NCBI GenBank assembly: GCA_041739345.1
Contig: JBGSNZ010000036.1
Coordinates: 62,001-126,000, forward strand
Direction: 5' to 3'
Length of the DNA stretch: 64,000 bases
Source: DIGJ01 sp041739345
GTDB lineage: Bacteria > Bacillota > Clostridia > Lachnospirales > Lachnospiraceae
This document shows positions 19,053 through 28,031 of the stretch, one piece after another. The first letter of the stretch is position 1, and each line of letters opens with the position of its first letter. Under the pieces are notes generated by a model. That model did not search any database, was not told the origin of the DNA, and saw only the letters and a program-made list of their open reading frames with translations. The position numbers were made by a program, and so were the translations under genes.

Positions 19053-19682
19053 TCATTCTCCTTTCGAAAATACCATTAATTCTTTTTTCATTTCTTCAAG
19101 AAAAGCTTCATTCCTCTTAGTGCGAGCTTTCTCATTTATCACAATTGAATTAACCTGTTCAACACAATCGTCAATCTGGTCATTCATAACAATGTAATCA
19201 TAGTCTTTCATATAAACCGCTTCTTCATATGCTCTTGCCATACGCTTTTCGATAGTTTGGGCGTCTTCTGTTCCTCTTCCTACCAAACGGTTTTTCAAAC
19301 ACTGCGCACTTGGTGGAACAATAAACAGCAAAATAGCATCCGGGAACTGTTTTTTTACTTTTAGAGCTCCCTGAATCTCTATTTCAAGAATTACATTATT
19401 GGATGCCTCGAGTTCTTTCATTACATACTCCTTTGGAGTACCATAATAATTTCCGACATATTCTGCCCACTCAATTAACTGGCTACCCTTTATCATACTC
19501 TCAAATTCATCTCTTGTCAAAAAGAAATATTCATGTCCGTGTACTTCTAAAGCTCTAGGCTTTCGAGTTGTCGCTGAAACTGAAATTTTAAAATCATGTT
19601 TTGCTACAAGTTCTTTTACCACGGTTCCCTTCCCTGCACCGGAAAAACCGGAAATTACGATTAAAAGTCCTTGCTTATTCAT
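19053..19682 (-). CDS. gmk: guanylate kinase
   Basis: Phosphorylates GMP to GDP (209 residues). P-loop SGFSGAGKGTV, the GMP-binding TTRKPRALEVHGHEYFF, and the ILEIEIQGA segment are present. The start codon lies inside the end of the remA gene (8-bp overlap), implying coupled translation. Confidence 0.97.
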   Translation of the reverse strand: MNKQGLLIVISGFSGAGKGTVVKELVAKHDFKISVSATTRKPRALEVHGHEYFFLTRDEFESMIKGSQLIEWAEYVGNYYGTPKEYVMKELEASNNVILEIEIQGALKVKKQFPDAILLFIVPPSAQCLKNRLVGRGTEDAQTIEKRMARAYEEAVYMKDYDYIVMNDQIDDCVEQVNSIVINEKARTKRNEAFLEEMKKELMVFSKGE

Positions 19683-19983
19683 TTTCTTCCCCCTTTAGTC
19701 GGATATCAATTATTCTATCTTCATTTGCCTTGGCATTATATGCCATAGCTTCATTTGCTCTGCCTGCGATGGTCTCCGGCAACAAAGCTGATAATACAAT
19801 TTGTCCACTTTCCATCACAAGAACTGCTTTTGTCTTCCTGCCACAAGTTGCATCGATCGCAGTACTATTATCCTTTGAAGTCTGCACCATTCGCTTGATT
19901 GGTGCTGCTTCTGGTCTTATTATTCCAACTATTTTTTCTGTATTAACTACATTTCCAAAACCAATATTAATAAAATGTCCCAC
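19675..19983 (-). CDS. remA: RemA family regulatory protein (DUF370)
   Basis: Small DNA-binding regulator of the RemA/DUF370 family (102 residues from GTG 19983). The family core is clear: INIGFGN, the SPEAAPIKRM-like PEAAPIKRMVQ, IDATCGRKTKAVLVM and ILSALLPET-like SALLPETI. In Bacillus RemA activates matrix genes and osmoprotection; here the role is unproven. The tail is longer than in Bacillus (about 15 extra residues, charged). An upstream in-frame GTG at 19992 is also possible, but the one at 19983 matches the family start and has AGGTG at 6 bases. The conserved yicC-remA-gmk-rpoZ order supports the call. Confidence 0.9.
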   Translation of the reverse strand: MGHFINIGFGNVVNTEKIVGIIRPEAAPIKRMVQTSKDNSTAIDATCGRKTKAVLVMESGQIVLSALLPETIAGRANEAMAYNAKANEDRIIDIRLKGEENE

Positions 19984-19992
19984 CGATTTCAC

Positions 19993-20871
19993 CTACTCAA
20001 TGTTCTGAATTTGTTCACGAACCTTTTCAATCTCTGTCTTTAAATCAATTGCACGGTTCGATACTTCTAAATCATTTGCTTTTGACAAAATTGTATTTGC
20101 CTCACGGTTCATCTCTTGTGCAATGAAATCAAGCTTTCGTCCAACATTGTCTGCTTCTTCTAATGTTTCTTTCACATTTTTTATGTGGCTTCTAAGTCTT
20201 ACCGTTTCTTCATCCACACAAATTTTATCTGCAAATATTGTAATTTCCGTTGCTAATATACTTTCATCTAACTTCGTGTCACCTAAGAGTTCTTCTACTT
20301 TTGCAGTTAAGCGAGCCCTATATTCTTTTACAATTTCTGGAGAACGTTCTTCAACAAAAGAAACACAGTCAAGCATACCATCAAGCTTTGCAATCATATC
20401 CTGCTTTAAATGGGTACCTTCCGTAATACGAGCTTCCACAAACTTGTGTGCTGCTTCTTTCATTACTTTTTCTATATCACTCCAAAGTTCGCCTTCATCC
20501 ACTTTTTGTTCTTCTAATTCCAATACATCGGAATATCTGGAAAGTGACGAAACTTTTACATCATTATCTAAATTAAAATCAGATGCCATCTGATTTAATG
20601 CATTCATATATTCTTTTGCAATATCCGGATTATAACGAACGCAAGTTTTATTTTCTGTATAATCTTCATACAAAATAAATACATCCACTTTTCCGCGGCT
20701 AATATATTGCTTTAGTAAATTACGAATTCCCGCCTCAAAAAAACTTAATTTCTTCGGCATCTTCATGGTAATATCGCAATATCTGTGATTCACAGCCTTT
20801 ATTTCCACGATTATTTTACGTTCTGCTGTAACCATTTCGCTTCTTCCAAAGCCAGTCATACTTTTTAACAT
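19993..20871 (-). CDS. yicC: YicC/YloC family endoribonuclease
   Basis: 292-residue member of the YicC family, shown in other bacteria to be an RNA endonuclease. The start MLKSMTGFGRSE is the family hallmark; the conserved C-terminal DUF1732 part contains KLDFIAQEMNREANTILSKA. It is the first gene of a four-gene operon (yicC-remA-gmk-rpoZ) driven by a strong promoter at 20995-21023 and preceded by a structured leader. Confidence 0.95.
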   Translation of the reverse strand: MLKSMTGFGRSEMVTAERKIIVEIKAVNHRYCDITMKMPKKLSFFEAGIRNLLKQYISRGKVDVFILYEDYTENKTCVRYNPDIAKEYMNALNQMASDFNLDNDVKVSSLSRYSDVLELEEQKVDEGELWSDIEKVMKEAAHKFVEARITEGTHLKQDMIAKLDGMLDCVSFVEERSPEIVKEYRARLTAKVEELLGDTKLDESILATEITIFADKICVDEETVRLRSHIKNVKETLEEADNVGRKLDFIAQEMNREANTILSKANDLEVSNRAIDLKTEIEKVREQIQNIE

Positions 20872-20994
20872 CGCTTCTAATTGCTCCCATCTGCGTGCTC
20901 TGCACGCCTTTCAATCAGGGGAGTGTGATGCTTTTTTCACACTTTGCTCCCATCTGCTACTTTCGCAGCTCATAAAATAAAAAAATCATTGTTT
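20872..20994 (-). other. structured 5' leader of the yicC operon with a duplicated module
   Basis: The transcript leader of about 115 nt holds three short hairpins (GCTGCGAAAGTAGC, GTGTG/CACAC, GCGTGC/GCACGC). The 14-bp word TTGCTCCCATCTGC occurs twice on the plus strand (20881-20894 and 20944-20957), each copy directly following a hairpin in the transcript. The second copy supplies the GGGAG nearest the yicC start, 12 bases from its ATG. No known riboswitch family is recognised. Confidence 0.55.
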
Positions 20995-21023
20995 ATTATA
21001 TAAGAATCTACTTACTAAGTCAA
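20995..21023 (-). promoter_or_regulatory. sigma-A promoter of the yicC-remA-gmk-rpoZ operon
   Basis: Minus-strand TTGACT (21018-21023), 17-bp spacer, TATAAT (20995-21000). The -35 box contains the TGA stop codon of the upstream receiver-domain gene, so transcription of that gene runs straight into this promoter. Confidence 0.82.
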
Positions 21024-21379
21024 CCTTCAAAAACATTAGCTATGGTTTTTTTCAGGATATCTGGATCAAATGGTTTTGGTAAAAATGCAACGGCTCCCAA
21101 CTGCCTGCATGTTTCTTCCAAAGGCTTTGTTGAAATTGATGTTAGCATAACAACCGGGATGTCAAAACCCTCAATTTCATTCATCTTTTCCAGCGTTTCC
21201 AATCCATCTAATCCAATCATATAAAAGTCAAGTAAAATCAAATCTGGCTTTTGTTTTTTTAAAAAAGCAATTGCCTCTTCTCCGGAGGTAACAACAAAAA
21301 CTTTATATTCCTCCCTTAATGTCTCCCTTACTAATGTCAGCGTTGACACACTATCATCAACTGATAATATTATCCTCAT
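21020..21379 (-). CDS. single-domain response regulator (CheY-like)
   Basis: Stand-alone receiver domain of 119 residues with no output domain. Acidic pocket VDDS near the N-terminus, phosphoacceptor Asp in LILLDFYM (about residue 52), conserved Thr/Ser in VMLTSIS and Lys in LPKPFD. It has AGGAGG before the ATG. No histidine kinase or chemotaxis gene is adjacent; a chemoreceptor and c-di-GMP genes elsewhere in the window are possible partners, but that is only inference. Confidence 0.9.
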   Translation of the reverse strand: MRIILSVDDSVSTLTLVRETLREEYKVFVVTSGEEAIAFLKKQKPDLILLDFYMIGLDGLETLEKMNEIEGFDIPVVMLTSISTKPLEETCRQLGAVAFLPKPFDPDILKKTIANVFEG

Positions 21380-21540
21380 TAAAATTATCCTCCTATCTTT
21401 CAGTAAAACAAAGAATTACTATACTCAATTTACCTCAAAACCTATAGTTTATATTTTAACATAGTTTGCTCAAATTTTCCAACATCAATTGGGCTTGCAA
21501 TTTATCAGAAATTAATATTTTATAAATATCCAAAGATATT

Positions 21541-21569
21541 TTGTAAATATCTATATTATAATGTATAAT
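21541..21569 (+). promoter_or_regulatory. promoter of rqcH
   Basis: TTGTAA (21541-21546), 17-bp spacer, TATAAT (21564-21569), about 35 bp before the rqcH start codon. Confidence 0.65.
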
Positions 21570-21603
21570 GTTCGTGACAAGTAGCGCCAGAGAGGAGAAT
21601 ATA

Positions 21604-23358
21604 ATGGCATTTGACGGAATTGTAATAGCAAATTTAGTACATGAATTAAACCAGACAATTTGTGGAGGAAGAATAACTAAAATAGCACAGCCAGAAACGG
21701 ATGAGCTTTTACTAACAATAAAAAAAGAAAGAGAACAGCGAAAGCTCTTGCTGTCAGCAAGTGCTTCCCTTCCTCTCATATATATGACTGAAAATAATAA
21801 AACCAGTCCAATGACTGCACCAAATTTTTGTATGCTTCTTCGCAAACATTTAAATAGTGCAAAAATAGTTTCCATTTCACAACCGCAGTTTGAACGTGTT
21901 ATACAGTTTGAAATTGAGCATCTCAACGAACTTGGTGACGTATGCACGAAGTACTTAATTGTAGAAATCATGGGTAAGCACAGTAATATTATTTTCTGTG
22001 ATGATTCATATAAAATTATTGACAGTATCAAGCATATTTCTGGTCTAGTAAGTTCGGTTCGTGAAGTACTTCCAGGAAGAGACTATTTTATTCCAAAGAC
22101 ACTGGAAAAGTTAAACCCACTAGAAGTTACAGAGCAAGAATTTAGAGATGTGGTCTATTCAAAGCCAACCAACATCTCAAAAGCAATTTACACCTCGCTC
22201 ACCGGAATCAGCCCGCTGATTGCGAATGAATTATGTGTTCGGGCTTCACTTGATGGGGAATCCAGTGTAAGTTCGCTGACAGAAATTGCTTGCACTCATC
22301 TGTTTCACACATTTACATTATTAATTGAGGATATTAAAACCGCCTCCTATACTCCGAATATCATTTATAAAAATGGTGATCCAACCGAATTTAGTGTATT
22401 TATACTTTCTTGTTATGAAGATTTAGCTCATAAAGAATATGAAAGTATCTCGAAACTTTTAGAAAATTACTATGCAATGAAAGAAACTGTAACACGCATT
22501 CGCCAAAAATCTTCCGATTTAAGGCGTGTTGTATCCACTTCGATTGACCGAACCAGTAAAAAATACGATTTGCAATTAAAGCAGTTAAAAGATACCGAAA
22601 AGCGTGATATGTATAAAGTCTATGGCGAACTAATTACAGCCTATGGATATCAGTTAGAAGCAGGTTCAAAACAACTAGTTTGTGAAAATTATTACACCAA
22701 CGAAGAAATTACAATTCCTTTGGATGATACTATCACTCCACTTGAAAATGCAAAGAAATATTTTGATAAATATAGTAAATTGAAAAGAACGTATGAAGCA
22801 TTAAATATTCAAATCAAAGAAACACAGGATGAATTAGAACATTTAGAATCGGTCAGCAGCTCACTAGACATTGCGTTACAAGAAGATGATCTTCTTGAAG
22901 TAAAAAAGGAATTAGTTGAATGCGGATATATCAAAAAGCATAGTACTCCTGTGAAAGGAAAAGTAAAAAAAATCAAAATCACTAGCAAACCGTTCCACTA
23001 TATCTCATCCGATGGTTTTCACATCTATGTAGGAAAAAACAACTATCAAAACGAAGAACTCACATTTAAATTTGCAAATGGAAATGATTGGTGGTTTCAT
23101 GCAAAGGGCATGGCAGGTTCTCATGTTATAGTAAAGACAGAAGGTGCAGAAGATCTTCCAGATCGCGTATTTGAAGAAGCTGGCATGTTGGCTGCCTATT
23201 ATTCCAAAGGCAGAAATATTGATAAAGTGGATATTGATTATATTCAAAGAAAGCATATAAAAAAACCGAACAGTGGTAAGCCAGGCTTTGTTATTTATCA
23301 TACGAATTATTCCCTTACCATTGGTTCCGATATTTCACATCTACACGAAGTATTATAA
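21604..23358 (+). CDS. rqcH: RqcH, NFACT-family ribosome quality control factor (Rqc2 homolog)
   Basis: 584-residue NFACT protein (formerly fibronectin-binding protein). In Bacillus RqcH binds stalled 50S subunits and adds C-terminal alanine tails that mark nascent chains for ClpXP. Visible parts: NFACT-N domain from MAFDGIVIANLVHEL, a helix-hairpin-helix middle, a long coiled coil (about 285-430), and the NFACT-R domain with SSDGFHIYVGKNNYQNE and NDWWFHAKGMAGSHV. ATG 21604 has GAGGAG 7 bases upstream; the longer open frame lacks a site. The PHP phosphatase gene follows in the same direction. Confidence 0.94.
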   Translation: MAFDGIVIANLVHELNQTICGGRITKIAQPETDELLLTIKKEREQRKLLLSASASLPLIYMTENNKTSPMTAPNFCMLLRKHLNSAKIVSISQPQFERVIQFEIEHLNELGDVCTKYLIVEIMGKHSNIIFCDDSYKIIDSIKHISGLVSSVREVLPGRDYFIPKTLEKLNPLEVTEQEFRDVVYSKPTNISKAIYTSLTGISPLIANELCVRASLDGESSVSSLTEIACTHLFHTFTLLIEDIKTASYTPNIIYKNGDPTEFSVFILSCYEDLAHKEYESISKLLENYYAMKETVTRIRQKSSDLRRVVSTSIDRTSKKYDLQLKQLKDTEKRDMYKVYGELITAYGYQLEAGSKQLVCENYYTNEEITIPLDDTITPLENAKKYFDKYSKLKRTYEALNIQIKETQDELEHLESVSSSLDIALQEDDLLEVKKELVECGYIKKHSTPVKGKVKKIKITSKPFHYISSDGFHIYVGKNNYQNEELTFKFANGNDWWFHAKGMAGSHVIVKTEGAEDLPDRVFEEAGMLAAYYSKGRNIDKVDIDYIQRKHIKKPNSGKPGFVIYHTNYSLTIGSDISHLHEVL

Positions 23359-23391
23359 TATTGTATTTTTTAATTTAAAGGAGAATACACC

Positions 23392-24207
23392 ATGATTCAA
23401 ACCGATTGTCACACACATTCTTCTTTTTCTTCAGATTCTTCTACTCCGGTTGAAGTTATGATAGAAAAAGCTATTTCTTTAGGCTTTGATACTTTTTATT
23501 TGACTGACCATATGGATTTTGATTTTCCTTTGAATAAAGAAGGGCTTACTTTTGTCTTTTCACCTTCTGATTATTTTGAAAAGCTCTCAACTCTTAGAAT
23601 GGCATATCAAAACAAGATTAAAATCAGAACGGGAATTGAGCTTGGACTCAGAACCACTGAATCTGTAAATTACCAGATCAATCAACTGCTTGACGCATAC
23701 TCTTTTGATCTTGTGATTGGCTCTACACATTTGGTTGAAAATCTTGATCCTTACCATTTTTCGTATTGGGAAAATAGAAGTGAAGAAGAAGGCCTTACTA
23801 AGTTCTTCGAAACAACATTAAAAAACATTATGGCTTATCCAAAGATAAATGTGCTTGGTCACTTAGATTATGCAATTCGCTACGCCCCTTCCAAGGGAGC
23901 AACATTTTCCTATAAGGCGTACAAATCTATCATCGATGAGATTTTAGCCTTTATCATAGCTCATGGTATTGCGTTGGAAGTGAATACTGCTGGTTTTAAA
24001 CATGGACTTGAAAAACCGAATCCGGGACCGGATGTAATCAAACGATATTTGGAACTTGGTGGTACCATGATATCTATTGGGTCTGACGGTCATGTACCGG
24101 AGTACTATGGATATAAGTTTCATGAAACTAGAAAGTTGTTGCTTGATTTAGGGGTTTCCGCCTATACAACGTTTGAAGATGGGGTTGCTGGAAAACGTGC
24201 ATTATAA
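23392..24207 (+). CDS. hisK: PHP-domain histidinol-phosphatase family protein
   Basis: 271 residues with the PHP metal-binding signature DCHTHSSFSSD, then TDHMDFDF, GIELGLR, VIGSTHLVE, GHLDYAIRY and SIGSDGH with the metal ligands expected for HisK/HisJ. The family hydrolyses L-histidinol phosphate in histidine synthesis; some PHP relatives act on other phosphoesters, so substrate is inferred. Two copies of AAGGAG-like sequence precede the ATG. It follows rqcH by 33 bp and ends before a 155-bp palindrome. Confidence 0.85.
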   Translation: MIQTDCHTHSSFSSDSSTPVEVMIEKAISLGFDTFYLTDHMDFDFPLNKEGLTFVFSPSDYFEKLSTLRMAYQNKIKIRTGIELGLRTTESVNYQINQLLDAYSFDLVIGSTHLVENLDPYHFSYWENRSEEEGLTKFFETTLKNIMAYPKINVLGHLDYAIRYAPSKGATFSYKAYKSIIDEILAFIIAHGIALEVNTAGFKHGLEKPNPGPDVIKRYLELGGTMISIGSDGHVPEYYGYKFHETRKLLLDLGVSAYTTFEDGVAGKRAL

Positions 24208-24266
24208 TACAATCTTCTCAACCAGTAGGTGGAAAATCATTTGCTTGTAATATAGGTTATTGAACA

Positions 24267-24421
24267 AATTGAAAAGGGACGGCTACACAAAAACTAAATT
24301 TACAAGCACTCCAGGAAGCCCAAGTAAGGCAGCAATGTGTTCGGGGAATGCCCCTCCACATTACTTTGGTCTTCTTTCCGTCGTAAATTAATAGTTTTTG
24401 TGTAGCCGTCCCTTTTCAATT
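24267..24421. repeat. 155-bp palindromic element with 30-bp perfect arms
   Basis: The left arm 24267-24296 and right arm 24392-24421 are perfect reverse complements over 30 bp (arm begins AATTGAAAAGGGACGGCTAC). The 95-bp centre can fold further: AATGTG with CACATT, GGGG with CCCC, and CCAAGTAA with TTACTTTGG (one bulge). A T-run follows each arm on the outgoing strand, so it could act as a bidirectional terminator between hisK and mnmA, but it is far larger than a normal one. It carries no ORF. It resembles a MITE-like or extended-hairpin repeat. Confidence 0.85.
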
Positions 24422-24623
24422 CGTTTTGTATGCTATGTAGCAAAAGGATGTTTTTTCCTTATACTAATATGCTTTATTATTCGTTTACCTCCTAATTTTA
24501 TTCTTTCTTAATCCCAGCTTCTTTACAACTGTTCTTGTTCGCGTTCGCTTGTGGAGCTAAAACTATAAAAAGCGAATTTCTACGATTCCATCTTAGTCTT
24601 TCGTTTGAATCTTATATACTGCT
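24422..24623. other. non-coding spacer, nothing recognised
   Basis: Spacer between the palindrome and the mnmA stop codon. I see one AGGAGG on the minus strand but no start codon or open frame after it, and no clear promoter or hairpin. Confidence 0.5.
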
Positions 24624-25712
24624 TTATAATGTCTTCCCTATTATTGTGCCTCCACCAAGCACATAATCTCCATCGTAAAACACGACAGCCTGTCCTGGGG
24701 TAATGGCCCTTTGTGGCTCATCAAAGACACATTCTAACACATCATCGGATATCATGTGGATTGTCGCAGGTGCTCCCTGATGATTGTAGCGTATTTTCGC
24801 ATTGACTTTCATCTGTCCATCAAGTTGTTCGATTGTCATAAAATTCAGATGATTTGCGTAAAGTCGGTCATGAAATACATCTTCATTATCTCCAATTACT
24901 ACTTCATTTGTATCTGGTCTTAATTCTACCACAAATACCGGCTTTCCAAGGGATAGATTTAATCCTTTTCTCTGACCAACGGTATAATGTGAAATCCCTT
25001 TATGTCTTCCGATTATTTCACCGGATGTTGTGACGAAGTTTCCTTCTTCTATTTTCTTTCCAGAATTTTCAGTAATAAATTTAGCATAGTCATTGTCCGG
25101 AATAAAGCATATTTCCTGACTATCTGGTTTATTTGCAACACGAAGATTGATCTTTTCTGCAATTTCACGTATTTCATCCTTCGTGTATTCTCCAACTGGC
25201 ATGAGAGTATGTGAAAGTTGAAACTGTGTTAAGTTATACAATGCATAGGTTTGATCTTTTGCAGCAGTTGCTGATTTTTTGAGTGCAAATCTTCCATTAT
25301 CAAGTTTTACTACTCTGGCATAATGACCAGTTGCGATATATTCTGCACCAATATCAAGCGAACGCTTTAGCAAGGATTCCCATTTCACATATCGATTGCA
25401 GGCAATACAAGGGTTTGGTGTTCTACCCTGTAAATATTCACTTACAAAGTAGTCCATAACATTTTCCTTGAACTCTTGTTTGAAATTCATAACATAGTAA
25501 GGAATTTGCAAATCCTGTGCAACTCTTCTTGCATCATCTACTGCACTCAAGCCGCAACATCCACCATTTTGTTCCTGTGTAAACTGGTCTTCGTCCTGCC
25601 ATATTTGCATGGTAACTCCTATTACATCATAGCCTTCTTCTTTTAAAAGATAAGCTGCAACGGAAGAATCCACGCCTCCTGACATTCCAATGACTACTTT
25701 TTTCTTTTCCAT
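24624..25712 (-). CDS. mnmA: tRNA-specific 2-thiouridylase MnmA
   Basis: Thiolates U34 of tRNA-Lys/Glu/Gln at the wobble base (362 residues). The PP-loop GMSGGVDSSVAAYLL at about residue 9 binds ATP; catalytic cysteines are in NPCIACNRYVKW and QEICFIP. It is the last gene of the iscR-iscS-iscU-mnmA operon: the cysteine desulfurase next door supplies its sulfur. 14 bp separate it from iscU. Confidence 0.97.
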   Translation of the reverse strand: MEKKKVVIGMSGGVDSSVAAYLLKEEGYDVIGVTMQIWQDEDQFTQEQNGGCCGLSAVDDARRVAQDLQIPYYVMNFKQEFKENVMDYFVSEYLQGRTPNPCIACNRYVKWESLLKRSLDIGAEYIATGHYARVVKLDNGRFALKKSATAAKDQTYALYNLTQFQLSHTLMPVGEYTKDEIREIAEKINLRVANKPDSQEICFIPDNDYAKFITENSGKKIEEGNFVTTSGEIIGRHKGISHYTVGQRKGLNLSLGKPVFVVELRPDTNEVVIGDNEDVFHDRLYANHLNFMTIEQLDGQMKVNAKIRYNHQGAPATIHMISDDVLECVFDEPQRAITPGQAVVFYDGDYVLGGGTIIGKTL

Positions 25713-25726
25713 AAAGCCTCCAACTC

Positions 25727-26164
25727 TTAGTATACTTCTTCCTCTTCGGCTTCACTAATATCCGTCTTCGGTTTTTCTAAGCCGTCAATTACAATTCCAT
25801 TTTTCTCTGCATAATCCCAGAGTGCTGCATGAATTGCTTCTTCTGCTAACAAAGAACAATGAACCTTAACTGGTGGAAGTCCATCGAGTGCTTCCATAAC
25901 TGCTTTATTGGTTATCTGTAGTGCTTCCCTAATGTTTTTTCCTTTTACAAGCTCTGTTGCCATGCTGCTAGTTGCAACCGCTGCTCCACATCCGAAGGTT
26001 TTGAATTTACATTCATTAATGATTCCATTGTCATCAATATCAAGATAAATACGCATAATATCTCCACATTTTGCATTTCCCACGGTTCCTACACCACTTG
26101 CATTTTCAATTTCTCCAACATTTCTTGGATTCGTAAAATGATCCATAACTTTTTCACTGTACAT
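25727..26164 (-). CDS. iscU: Fe-S cluster assembly scaffold protein (IscU/NifU N-terminal type)
   Basis: Scaffold on which iron-sulfur clusters are built (145 residues). The three cluster-binding cysteines are in NAKCGD, TFGCGAA and KVHCSLLAEE, the IscU pattern. The C-terminal tail is acidic (EAEEEEVY) and longer than in E. coli IscU, a common clostridial feature. It lies between iscS and mnmA. Confidence 0.96.
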   Translation of the reverse strand: MYSEKVMDHFTNPRNVGEIENASGVGTVGNAKCGDIMRIYLDIDDNGIINECKFKTFGCGAAVATSSMATELVKGKNIREALQITNKAVMEALDGLPPVKVHCSLLAEEAIHAALWDYAEKNGIVIDGLEKPKTDISEAEEEEVY

Positions 26165-26251
26165 TAATGTTCCTCCTAGAGAATCTATCGATTAGACTCT
26201 TATCATAAAATTTATCGTTTTTAAGTTTATTTTTCTTCTGATTCATATTGA

Positions 26252-27445
26252 TTAATCTAATTCAATATGATTCTTTTTAATATAATCTTCATAAAGTGGT
26301 GACATACTTCTTAGTTTATCTACAATTTCACGAATATTTTCTACGGTATAATTAATTTCTTCCTCTGTAGTTTCATGGCTTAATGTTAGTCTAAGAGAGC
26401 CATGTGCAATTTCATGAGGTAGTCCAATTGCTAATAATACGTGTGACGGATCAAGCGATCCGGAAGTACATGCCGATCCACTAGAACCACAAATATTTTT
26501 CATGTCAAGCATTATAAGAAGAGATTCTCCTTCAATAAATTGAAAACTAACATTTACATTATTTGGAAGACGTTTTGTTCTATCTCCATTTAATCTAGTA
26601 TAAGGCACTTCTTTCAAAATACGTTCGATTAATAAATCTCGCAAACGGATTTCTTCTTTCGTACGTTCTTCCATCGTTTCAATTGCAATCGAAGCTGCCT
26701 TTCCAAGTCCAACAATTCCTGGTACATTTTCAGTTCCTGCTCTACGATGTCTTTCCTGACCTCCACCGTGTACAAAGGAAGCAAGTTTTAATCCTTTTCT
26801 AATATATAAGAAGCCAATACCTTTTGGTCCATTTAGCTTATGTCCACTTGCACTCAGCATATCAATATGAAGCTCTTCCACATCAATTGGTACCTGTCCA
26901 TATGCCTGTACTGCATCTGTATGAAATAAAATATCTTGTTCTTTTGCAATTTCACCTATTTCTCTCACTGGTTGCATCGTTCCAATTTCATTATTTGCAA
27001 ACATAATCGAAATTAAGATAGTCGTTGGACGAATTGCCTTCTTTAATTCATCTAACTTTAATATTCCATTTTCATCAACATCAATATAACTGATTTCAAA
27101 TCCTTGCTTTTTTAGCCACTCGCACGTGTGAAGAATCGCATGATGCTCGATTTTTGATGTTATGATATGATTTCCTTTTTCTTTGTATGCTTCAGCCGTA
27201 GCTTTTAACGCCCAATTATCGGATTCGCTACCACCTGCTGTAAAATAAATATCTTGAGTCTGTGCATGTAGGGATTTTGCAATCGTATCTCTTGCTTCAT
27301 TTACAGTTTTTTTATTCTGAGATGCAAATTCATACACGCTGGATGGATTTCCGTATAATTCTGTAAAGTATGGAAGCATTGCTTCTACAACTTCTGGTCT
27401 TGTTTTTGTCGTTGCTGCATTATCCAAATAAATCTTCTTATTCAT
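26252..27445 (-). CDS. iscS: cysteine desulfurase (IscS/NifS)
   Basis: PLP enzyme that transfers sulfur from cysteine to IscU and tRNA thiolation enzymes (397 residues from ATG 27445). The start of the family, KKIYLDNAATTKT, the PLP lysine in SASGHKLNGPKG and the active-site Cys in GSSGSACTSGSL are all visible. Two in-frame ATGs exist (27454 and 27445); the second is correctly spaced from AGGAG. It is adjacent to iscR and iscU. A second desulfurase is encoded at 56751-57920. Confidence 0.96.
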   Translation of the reverse strand: MNKKIYLDNAATTKTRPEVVEAMLPYFTELYGNPSSVYEFASQNKKTVNEARDTIAKSLHAQTQDIYFTAGGSESDNWALKATAEAYKEKGNHIITSKIEHHAILHTCEWLKKQGFEISYIDVDENGILKLDELKKAIRPTTILISIMFANNEIGTMQPVREIGEIAKEQDILFHTDAVQAYGQVPIDVEELHIDMLSASGHKLNGPKGIGFLYIRKGLKLASFVHGGGQERHRRAGTENVPGIVGLGKAASIAIETMEERTKEEIRLRDLLIERILKEVPYTRLNGDRTKRLPNNVNVSFQFIEGESLLIMLDMKNICGSSGSACTSGSLDPSHVLLAIGLPHEIAHGSLRLTLSHETTEEEINYTVENIREIVDKLRSMSPLYEDYIKKNHIELD

Positions 27446-27479
27446 AACTTTCATCTCCTATTTTGTAAATACCCGTTAA

Positions 27480-27947
27480 CTAACACATTGAATCATTCTT
27501 CGCCTTACCATCTATTCCTTCTTTTGAGCGAGCTTTACTTTCCTCTACCAGCTCCGAAAGCATCAGGTTGTCGACAGCACTATTTATACTATCACTTATA
27601 CGTTTCCATACATATTTTGTTACACAAATATCAGAAGCAATACAAGTAGATTCTCCACCAACAATCTCAGCACAGTCTACTGGATCTAAATTACCTTCTA
27701 ATGCTCGAAGGATCTGTCCAACCGAAATCATGGAAGGGTCTTTCGATAAAATATATCCGCCCTTTGCGCCTCTGGTGCTAGTGACAATTCCATCCTTCTT
27801 TAATTTTGCAATCAGCTGTTCCAAATAACTAATCGAAATGCTCTGGCGCTCAGCGATTGTGCTTAGTGCAACTGCCTCTTCTTGACTATGAAGAGCGATA
27901 TCTAAGACTGCACGAAGTCCATATCTACCTTTGGTTGATAATTTCAA
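27480..27947 (-). CDS. iscR: Rrf2-family Fe-S responsive regulator (IscR-like)
   Basis: 155-residue winged-helix repressor. N-terminal KLSTKGRYGLRAVLDIALH is the Rrf2 signature; three cysteines in the Fe-S binding loop (CAEIVGGESTC and CIASDIC) have spacing of 9 and 5 residues. In E. coli IscR the spacing is 5 and 5, so the first gap is longer here. The start codon is TTG (27947) with GGAGG 5-6 bases upstream; no ATG is near, so slow initiation may keep the level low. It probably represses its own operon through the repeats at 27970-28016. Confidence 0.92.
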   Translation of the reverse strand: MKLSTKGRYGLRAVLDIALHSQEEAVALSTIAERQSISISYLEQLIAKLKKDGIVTSTRGAKGGYILSKDPSMISVGQILRALEGNLDPVDCAEIVGGESTCIASDICVTKYVWKRISDSINSAVDNLMLSELVEESKARSKEGIDGKAKNDSMC

Positions 27948-27969
27948 TTGTTACCTCCTCTCAACATAA

Positions 27970-28016
27970 AATCCCGAGTAATTTAATTCCTACTCTTTTA
28001 ATTCCGAGTAATTTAG
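27970..28016 (-). promoter_or_regulatory. three 15-bp tandem operator-like repeats before iscR
   Basis: Three copies of an AATYCC-type word start at 27970, 27985 and 28000 with an exact 15-bp period. The outer copies share CCGAGTAATTT; the middle one diverges (CCTACTCTTTT). They cover roughly positions +9 to +55 of the predicted iscR transcript. Likely IscR binding sites, by position. Confidence 0.6.
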
Positions 28017-28031
28017 TTGGTCTTTTGTTTT

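Noticed and set aside
20123..20593. 156-codon plus-strand frame inside yicC
   Set aside because: Ser-rich antisense shadow of a conserved gene.
21456..22031. 191-codon minus-strand frame overlapping rqcH
   Set aside because: Antisense to the well-supported rqcH coding region, no ribosome site, composition typical of a reverse-strand shadow.
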